From positions 1 to 34,585 of IMG/VR virus record IMGVR_UViG_3300049847_000079: a stretch of DNA of 34,585 nt; one strand, 5' to 3'. This document shows, piece after piece, positions 29,738 through 34,585 of the stretch. The notes below the pieces were generated by a model. The model was not told the origin of the DNA. It did not search any database and worked only from the letters and a program-made list of their open reading frames with translations. The stretch comes from a virus. Positions within the stretch are counted from its first letter, which is position 1. Each line of letters begins with the position of its first letter. The translations under genes were made by a program, and so were the position numbers.

Positions 29738-30646
29738 CTAGTATGCAACTATAAGGATATAGCCATCGCCGCCCCTACCGCCGCCACCGCCTGTCACTCC
29801 AGCACCGCCACCGCCGCCACCACTGCCTAGCATACCTTGCCCACCTTTGCCGCCAGTTCCTGATGCACTAGCAGACCCACCACCACTACCGCCTGTTGAC
29901 ATCAAGAATGGTGTTCTTACAAAGTAGCCTGGGTTGCCTGCACCGCCTGCTGTTGTACCACCAGCGATTGTTGGTACTTGCGCCGCGCCCGTAATTGCAC
30001 CGCCTGCAAAATCTGCTGATGTAGTACCTGCACCACCTGCACCACCCGTAGTAATTGGCATACCAGATGCAAATGCGGTGACAGCGCCACCAACTGCACC
30101 AGCTACTGCACCGCCTGCACCGCCTGCCAATCCACCACTAGCTGTCCAGTTACCCAAGTTAGCTAGTGCGCCAGATGAAAAAGCAAAGACTGTTGATGCA
30201 ACACCTGCAGCACCTACAGCCGCTGCAGTTCCAGCACCGCCACCGCCTGCAGATGCACTTCCACTTGCTAATAATAAGTTGCCAATAGTTGTATTGGGTG
30301 CTGCAGATATAAAGCTAAGAGCGCCTGCTGTTCCAGCTACACCGCTACCTGTTGAACCTGTACCGCCCTGTCCTACGTTAATATAGATAGTTCTGGGCAG
30401 TATGCGTGCTGGAAATACAGCCCTTGCGACTGCGCCAGAACCACCACCGCCGCCGCCGCCCCTAGCAGATGCTGCAGCTCCAGTAAAGCCACCACCGCCG
30501 CCGCCGCCTGCACCTATAAGTAAAAACTCTACATGATTTGCATTTTGTGGAACTATCCACGGCACAAAAAAACCAGCAGGCATACCGGTAGCGAATTCCT
30601 GTATGGCAAGTCGTTTACCGGGTAATGGTAGTATGCCCGGATTCAT
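29738..30646 (-). CDS. glycine-rich virion protein, possible adhesin
   Basis: 302 residues. A folded N-terminus (about 1-45: LAIQEFATGMPAGFFVPWIV ... VEFLLIGAG) is followed by about 250 residues of Gly-rich sequence with runs GGGGGGG, GGAGTAA and GGSGGG, ending GGGGGRGGDGYILIVAY. Such sequences form polyglycine-II bundles in adhesins of T-even-like phages (gp38) and glycine-rich tail proteins. Likely surface-exposed on the tail. Its first base overlaps the preceding gene's stop. Low complexity makes distant homology uncertain. Confidence 0.6.
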   Translation of the reverse strand: MNPGILPLPGKRLAIQEFATGMPAGFFVPWIVPQNANHVEFLLIGAGGGGGGGFTGAAASARGGGGGGGSGAVARAVFPARILPRTIYINVGQGGTGSTGSGVAGTAGALSFISAAPNTTIGNLLLASGSASAGGGGAGTAAAVGAAGVASTVFAFSSGALANLGNWTASGGLAGGAGGAVAGAVGGAVTAFASGMPITTGGAGGAGTTSADFAGGAITGAAQVPTIAGGTTAGGAGNPGYFVRTPFLMSTGGSGGGSASASGTGGKGGQGMLGSGGGGGGAGVTGGGGGRGGDGYILIVAY

Positions 30647-31038
30647 TATAAATCTGCTCCAAGTGCGACTACATCGAATGATTCTGCATTATTTGATGTC
30701 ACACCTAATTTATTAGTTGTGCCCATGAGAACTAAGTTGCTGAATGTACGGGCATCTTGCCATGAACCAACTGTGCCAGATGGTGTTATAGCTGATACCG
30801 GGATTTCATCTAAGAGCTTCCACGTTGAACCATTATCTATTGATATGAATAGTCGAATCATGCCAGCAGTAGTAGTGTTATTAGCTTTTGCCCTTATTTG
30901 GTCTACCCTAAAACCGGTAGCAGAACCGGTAGCTAATGTATTAATCGTACCGCTTCCATCACGGGCTGTATTTGCGGCTGATAGCCTGAAATGATCTATT
31001 GATCTTGGTGTTGATGCGTATGCTGGGCGTAGTGCCAT
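30646..31038 (-). CDS. minor virion protein
   Basis: 130 residues of beta-rich sequence: LRPAYASTPRSIDHFRLSAANTARDGSG, TGFRVDQIRAKANNTTTAGMIRLFIS, WKLLDEIPVSAIT. It resembles small structural proteins near phage tail fibres. Strong AAGGAG site. Probably part of the fibre/adhesin complex with the proteins before and after it. Confidence 0.55.
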   Translation of the reverse strand: MALRPAYASTPRSIDHFRLSAANTARDGSGTINTLATGSATGFRVDQIRAKANNTTTAGMIRLFISIDNGSTWKLLDEIPVSAITPSGTVGSWQDARTFSNLVLMGTTNKLGVTSNNAESFDVVALGADL

Positions 31039-31051
31039 ATCTTATATCTCC

Positions 31052-31600
31052 TTAAAATGCATTTAAATAAACTTGACTATGTACCAGATCAATATCAACT
31101 GCTACACCTGCTTCTAGTTTACCAGCTGTGACTGCGTTGTTATCAATAACCCATGATGTGCCACCAGCTGATGTAGTTATATCGCCTTTATCACCATCTG
31201 GAATTATTGAATCTATTGTAGCAGCGGTTAAATCAATAACATTACCAGAATCAGATATGCCAACTGAACCATTAGAACTAGTTATGGCTTTGATCTGAAT
31301 TTCAAAATCTGTAGCTGTAGTTGCGACATTCTGATAGAACAATGGGATGTTAACACCACCGCCGCCTGCATCTACGCCAGTCAAGCTAACCGCACCAGTC
31401 TGTGTGTTGATAGATGTGACACCACCGCCGCCTGCACCAGTTGCAGTTAGATCTGTTTCTACTCCTGTGTCATCTTTAATGTAAAGCTTGCCATCTGCCT
31501 TTGCATAAATGTGAACATAGCCGCTTGGCGGTGTTGACGGTGCTGTAACCTCTTTAACTTGCACCTCTGTTACATATATTGGCCGACTAAGTTTTTTCAT
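31052..31600 (-). CDS. tail fibre-like protein
   Basis: 182 residues, beta-rich and Gly-rich: GYVHIYAKADGKLYIKDDTGVETDL is a common fibre/structural motif (short strands reading out K-L-Y-I-K-D), then VTSINTQTGAVSLTGVDAGG, also frequent in fibres, and a C-terminal helix-turn (GKLEAGVAVDIDLVHSQVYL). It starts 4 nt after the preceding fibre gene. Confidence 0.6.
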   Translation of the reverse strand: MKKLSRPIYVTEVQVKEVTAPSTPPSGYVHIYAKADGKLYIKDDTGVETDLTATGAGGGGVTSINTQTGAVSLTGVDAGGGGVNIPLFYQNVATTATDFEIQIKAITSSNGSVGISDSGNVIDLTAATIDSIIPDGDKGDITTSAGGTSWVIDNNAVTAGKLEAGVAVDIDLVHSQVYLNAF

Positions 31601-31604
31601 TAAG

Positions 31605-32909
31605 CTATCCTGTAATTACTACACGAATTGAGTTTGTAGCCGGGGCGGTAGCAAATCCATAAGTAGTTTGTGTAGATGAGGAAAGTGTAATGTCGCATTC
31701 AACTTCTGCACCTGTTGAAGCATCAAAAGCCTGTGCATTATTGAATTGTGAACCTAAGCCATGTGTAACCGCAATCGTAGTACTAGTACCATCGCCGATT
31801 AGTCCAGTGAATTTTCGTGCAAAGTCTGCAACGCTTGCGGCGGTAAGTGCCTTAGCTGTATCTGTCTTAGCTTGTGCTTCTGCTTGAGTTGCAAGCTGTA
31901 CTTTACCTTGTACCGAAGTTGTAGCAGTCGGAACAGTGACATTACTAAACTGTATGAACGTAATGTTAGTTGAACCAAGTGTGATTGTTCCGTTGACATT
32001 ACATACAAAACCTACATCTGCATTTGCTGTACCCTCTTGAACAAACACATAGGCTTGCTTCATTTCTGCACCAGTGTCTGCATCTATAGCACGGGTTGGC
32101 GCACCACTAGCATTTACAGTATAAATACCGTTTTCTGTTTGGGTTGCTTGGTCCTTAATGAGAATACGATCATTTGTTGCAAGGGTAACACCATCAATTA
32201 CAGAACCGTTAGCGAATGATGTTGCTAGAGTGCCTGCTGTTGTTGTTGCCGCACGTACAGCATCTTTAGGGCTTAAGCCCTGCTTAATTCCATCAACATA
32301 GCCTTTGGTGGCTGCATCAGTTGCATTTGTTGGGGTTGGAACAGTGACAACTCCGGTAAACGTTGGGGATGCTAGGGGTGCTTTGGCGGCTAGATCTGAT
32401 ACTAACCCTGTTACTTGTGATTCTGTTATACCAGTTAAAGCAGCACCGCTACCGTTTGGGGCTAAAACATCAGTGCCAATCACTAAACCTAGGTTTGTTC
32501 GTGCGCCTGCAGCGTTAGATGCGCCTGTACCGCCATCTAGTACAGCAACATCTGTTCCACCTGGGTTGTAGTAATCTGTTCCAGCAGTTGCTGCAGATAC
32601 TACGCCAGCTGTGCCCTTAAGCAGGCCGCTAAGTGTTGATTTCTTGATAGATTTACCAGTAGTGCCGTTAAATAGCACCAACTGATCTGCAGAAGAGGAT
32701 GTCTCAATACTTGTAACGTCACCGCCGCCGCCCTGTACAGTCAAGTCTACCCAACCAGTGCCATCATATATGTAGAAGTTTTTGTCTGCTGTATTGTAGT
32801 AGATAAGCCCCTCTACAGGTGAAGCAGGCGCACTAGCTAGCTTCTGAATGACAGCATTTAATAGTTCGTTTTTTGCTACATCTATGTTAGTTAAGAATTT
32901 CTTTGACAT
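31605..32909 (-). CDS. tail fibre protein with receptor-type C-terminal domain
   Basis: 434 residues. N-terminal region (1-70) has KFLTNIDVAKNELLNAVIQK and GLIYYNTADKNFYIYDGTGW; middle part ASPTFTGVVTVPTPTNATDA then ATKGYVDGIK is the classic fibre repeat; next a domain IDGVTLATNDRILIKDQ ... NGIYTVNASGAPTRAID; C-terminal domain TSTTIAVTHGLGS ... RVVITG resembles adhesin tips. It probably recognises the host. Unusual for lying between head-closure and scaffold genes. Confidence 0.72.
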   Translation of the reverse strand: MSKKFLTNIDVAKNELLNAVIQKLASAPASPVEGLIYYNTADKNFYIYDGTGWVDLTVQGGGGDVTSIETSSSADQLVLFNGTTGKSIKKSTLSGLLKGTAGVVSAATAGTDYYNPGGTDVAVLDGGTGASNAAGARTNLGLVIGTDVLAPNGSGAALTGITESQVTGLVSDLAAKAPLASPTFTGVVTVPTPTNATDAATKGYVDGIKQGLSPKDAVRAATTTAGTLATSFANGSVIDGVTLATNDRILIKDQATQTENGIYTVNASGAPTRAIDADTGAEMKQAYVFVQEGTANADVGFVCNVNGTITLGSTNITFIQFSNVTVPTATTSVQGKVQLATQAEAQAKTDTAKALTAASVADFARKFTGLIGDGTSTTIAVTHGLGSQFNNAQAFDASTGAEVECDITLSSSTQTTYGFATAPATNSIRVVITG

Positions 32910-32924
32910 GCCCTGCTCCTATTA

Positions 32925-33530
32925 TTAGTTACAGTATACAGTACCGCTAAAGCTTGCGCTAGATATAAGCTTGACCGTATTTAGATCAATATACTCAATA
33001 TCAAGTTCAATATCATCACCTGCAGTGTCCTCTACTCTTACAGATGGGTACTTTCCGAAGTTATGATTAACGACTATTTCAGATAGATTACTAAATGTAT
33101 ACACAAATCTTAGATCATCACCTGATGATGTTGGAATCTCTGGGTAACTAATAGGAACATCAACTGCAGAACGCCTTGCAAACACATCAATATATATCTG
33201 ATAGCGCCAGTATTGGCCAACTAAATCATCTAATTTAATAAGCGAATTTACTTCTGCCCGTGTTACCGGTTCTAATGCCCTAAGCTCTGGTATCAAGTCT
33301 GCAATCTCATAAGCCTTGTCGCTAGCATCAGACCGGCTAGACTTGTGATAGACTTCAACCAATATTTCTGCCTTATCTAGCACCATGCTTTCCCTAGGCC
33401 CACCAGTCCTATCGACTAGCACATATTTTTCCGGGCGCAATTTGGGCTGATCACCAAATACTGCCCAACCACTGTTAAGGTTTGCAGTTAGCCAACCAAT
33501 TACTATCTTTTCTACATTAACGTTAGACAT
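32925..33530 (-). CDS. tail terminator fused to a fibre-type C-terminal domain
   Basis: 201 residues in two parts. Residues about 1-115 look like an actinophage tail terminator/minor tail protein (IVIGWLTANLNSGWAVFGDQ, YVLVDRTGGPRESMVLDKAE, SDASDKAYEIADLIPEL). Residues about 135-201 (IVVNHNFGKYPSVRVEDTAG ... VKLISSASFSGTVYCN) match the HNxGxYPxVxVxDxxG ... FSGTVxxN module found at the tips of fibres and adhesins. Terminators are normally single-domain and internal, so the fusion is noteworthy. Starts directly at the end of the upstream gene. Confidence 0.65.
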   Translation of the reverse strand: MSNVNVEKIVIGWLTANLNSGWAVFGDQPKLRPEKYVLVDRTGGPRESMVLDKAEILVEVYHKSSRSDASDKAYEIADLIPELRALEPVTRAEVNSLIKLDDLVGQYWRYQIYIDVFARRSAVDVPISYPEIPTSSGDDLRFVYTFSNLSEIVVNHNFGKYPSVRVEDTAGDDIELDIEYIDLNTVKLISSASFSGTVYCN

Positions 33531-33757
33531 TATAATTTCACCCCTTTAGGTTCTGCCAGTTGAGTAGTCATATCGTTGCCGTTATGCCATCTATCATACT
33601 GCATAAGTGAGCAGCAACCAGCCAGCCTATTATCTGCTATGCATTGAATGCATGTATTACCCGTCTTACCGACATGAATGGTCTTAGTGCCACAATGATC
33701 ACACTGCCTGACGACAATGTCTTTTTTAGTGATTGTGACTTTATCCAAATTAGCCAT
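33530..33757 (-). CDS. small zinc-ribbon protein
   Basis: 75 residues with CDHC and CIQC pairs (about residues 19-22 and 36-39), so a zinc ribbon, plus a CC pair. Between head-closure and tail-terminator genes, both overlapping. It could be an assembly or regulatory factor; no specific function known. Confidence 0.55.
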   Translation of the reverse strand: MANLDKVTITKKDIVVRQCDHCGTKTIHVGKTGNTCIQCIADNRLAGCCSLMQYDRWHNGNDMTTQLAEPKGVKL

Positions 33758-34085
33758 TTAGACACTCCGCACGTATATAACGATTCCACCTAGTGGGTGT
33801 ATTGCCCGACATAAACACTACGCTGTCGCTATCTAGCCGAAAAGTCTTACCGTTCCATTCAACATCAGAACTACTAACGTCACCTGTAAAAGCTTTTGGT
33901 AGATGTATGCGGACTTGATCTTTGCTCTGGTGCATTGCCTGTTCCTCACGGGCGGTAGCAGGTTCTGAAACTGGGGCAATAAGGCAATCTGCCACTGCAA
34001 CGTTAGTTGCCGTAGTTGTTGGGTTGTTCATATCATCAACGCCGCTTGCTACTTGCTTAACAAATGTTAGGGTTGTGCCAATCAT
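33750..34085 (-). CDS. head-tail stopper / head-closure protein, leaderless
   Basis: 111 residues from the ATG at 34085: TLTFVKQVASGVDDMNNPTT, CLIAPVSEPATAREEQ, DQVRIHLPKAF, VEWNGKTFRLDSDSV, typical of small beta-barrel gp16-type stoppers that close the filled head. The start is taken 6 nt after TGA-TAAAAT (34100-34092); an in-frame ATG two codons earlier lies within the promoter. First gene of the right-end leftward operon, divergent from the HNH gene. Confidence 0.68.
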   Translation of the reverse strand: MIGTTLTFVKQVASGVDDMNNPTTTATNVAVADCLIAPVSEPATAREEQAMHQSKDQVRIHLPKAFTGDVSSSDVEWNGKTFRLDSDSVVFMSGNTPTRWNRYIRAECLNG

Positions 34086-34091
34086 AAGCAT

Positions 34092-34100
34092 ATTTTATCA
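34092..34100 (-). promoter_or_regulatory. leaderless promoter of the head-closure operon
   Basis: Minus-strand TGA-TAAAAT (34100-34092), ATGCTT, ATG at 34085. Same arrangement and spacing as at 28164-28172. Confidence 0.6.
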
Positions 34101-34111
34101 CATATCCACGG

Positions 34112-34120
34112 TGCTATAAT
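34112..34120 (+). promoter_or_regulatory. leaderless promoter of the NUMOD4/HNH gene
   Basis: TGC-TATAAT (34112-34120), 6 nt, then ATG at 34127. A GGAG at about 34138 belongs to codons inside the gene and is out of frame for a second ATG at 34144. Confidence 0.65.
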
Positions 34121-34126
34121 GTACAT

Positions 34127-34564
34127 ATGGATGAATTGGAGTTATGGGAAGACATTGATGGTTATAAAGGCTACTACCAAGTAAGTAGCTTGGGCAACGT
34201 AACGTCATTAGATCGTACTATTATATCTATACAGCCACGATATAAGTTACCGCGCCTAATACACCGCAAAGGCAAGGTGCTTAAGCCTGCGCCTACTAAT
34301 AAAGTAAAAGACGGCCTATGCCGATACCTAAGAATAGTATTATGCAAAGATAGCAAGCTTAAAACCTATGAAATTCATAGACTTGTATGCCTGCACTTTG
34401 TACCTAATCCGCATAATAAACCTATCACCAACCATATAAATGCAAACACACTTGATAATAGAGCAAGCAATTTAGAATGGTGTACTGTACTTGAAAACAG
34501 TCAACATAGTATCAGACTTGGTAGGGCTTTTTGGCAAAAAAAACACTCCAATAATACTGTCTAG
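34127..34564 (+). CDS. NUMOD4-HNH homing-type endonuclease
   Basis: 145 residues. NUMOD4 DNA-binding motif at the N-terminus (ELWEDIDGYKGYYQVSSLGN then VTSLDR), then YEIHRLVCLHFVPNPHNKPI with NHINANTLDNRASNLEWCT, a complete HNH_3 core. Such free-standing nucleases are mobile and can home into phage genomes. Leaderless by promoter spacing. Its last 40 bp contain one arm of an inverted repeat (34524-34533) whose partner ends the window. Confidence 0.85.
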   Translation: MDELELWEDIDGYKGYYQVSSLGNVTSLDRTIISIQPRYKLPRLIHRKGKVLKPAPTNKVKDGLCRYLRIVLCKDSKLKTYEIHRLVCLHFVPNPHNKPITNHINANTLDNRASNLEWCTVLENSQHSIRLGRAFWQKKHSNNTV

Positions 34565-34585
34565 AATTTCAATGTCAAAAAGCCC

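Noticed and set aside
29934-30386. Plus-strand Ala/Pro-rich frame opposite the glycine-rich gene
   Set aside because: It is the complement of GGN codons, which automatically reads as NCC/GCC codons; no ribosome site or promoter.
1-34585. tRNA genes, integrase or attachment sites
   Set aside because: I saw no cloverleaf-like sequence, no integrase family motifs and no long direct repeats at the edges; a dedicated tRNA search was not possible here.

Overview
The window reads as the nearly complete genome (or a large contig) of a tailed, siphovirus-type phage. It has a long tape-measure gene, a tail-tube gene, a frameshifted tail-assembly chaperone, a distal tail protein, an SPP1-gp6-type portal, an HK97-fold capsid and scaffold, both terminase subunits, and a CHAP/CW_7 endolysin with a holin. 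Many products resemble actinophage families (Gp19-like connector, ReqiPepy6-gp37-like tail protein, TerS/TerL). The two lysins are built for a peptidoglycan-walled monoderm-type host. A Gram-positive or Saccharibacteria-like host would fit, but nothing in the window proves it. I see no integrase, repressor, DNA polymerase, helicase or primase, so replication probably relies on the host.

Layout. 156-2899 (+): a tightly coupled operon of a two-domain glycosyltransferase, a SAM methyltransferase, a second glycosyltransferase-like protein and a small zinc-ribbon-like protein. 2942-8169 (-): a long leftward operon of about 20 small, mostly unrecognised genes, many joined by ATGA or TAATG overlaps and including several tiny membrane proteins, driven from promoters near 6.9 and 8.2 kb. 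8.25-8.66 kb: DnaA boxes, an 18-bp direct repeat flanking a palindrome, and divergent promoters; this is the best replication-origin candidate. 8662-9468 (+): a secreted LysM-CHAP wall hydrolase. 9465-12964 (-): a conserved small phage protein, TerL, TerS, a small protein and a ParB-like protein. 13090 (+): HNH nuclease. 13590-15392 (-): holin, endolysin, a 30-residue leader ORF and HNH. 15364-22301 (-): baseplate and tail genes up to the tape measure. 22490-26627 (-): chaperone, tail tube, a membrane-protein trio, connector and portal. 26732-29636 (-): RusA, MuF-like protein, small proteins, capsid and scaffold. 29738-34085 (-): fibre or adhesin-like virion proteins, tail terminator and head-closure genes. 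34127 (+): a NUMOD4/HNH endonuclease at the right edge.

Two expression styles recur. Some genes have an extended -10 (TGnTATAAT), a short structured leader and a Shine-Dalgarno. Others start exactly 6 nt after the -10 hexamer and so should be leaderless. Several leftward terminators run straight into the next promoter. Portal and tape measure share an identical 35-nt leader segment. The morphogenesis order is rearranged relative to the usual TerS-TerL-portal-capsid-connector-tail order: connectors and fibres come first, capsid precedes portal, and the terminase genes lie after lysis.
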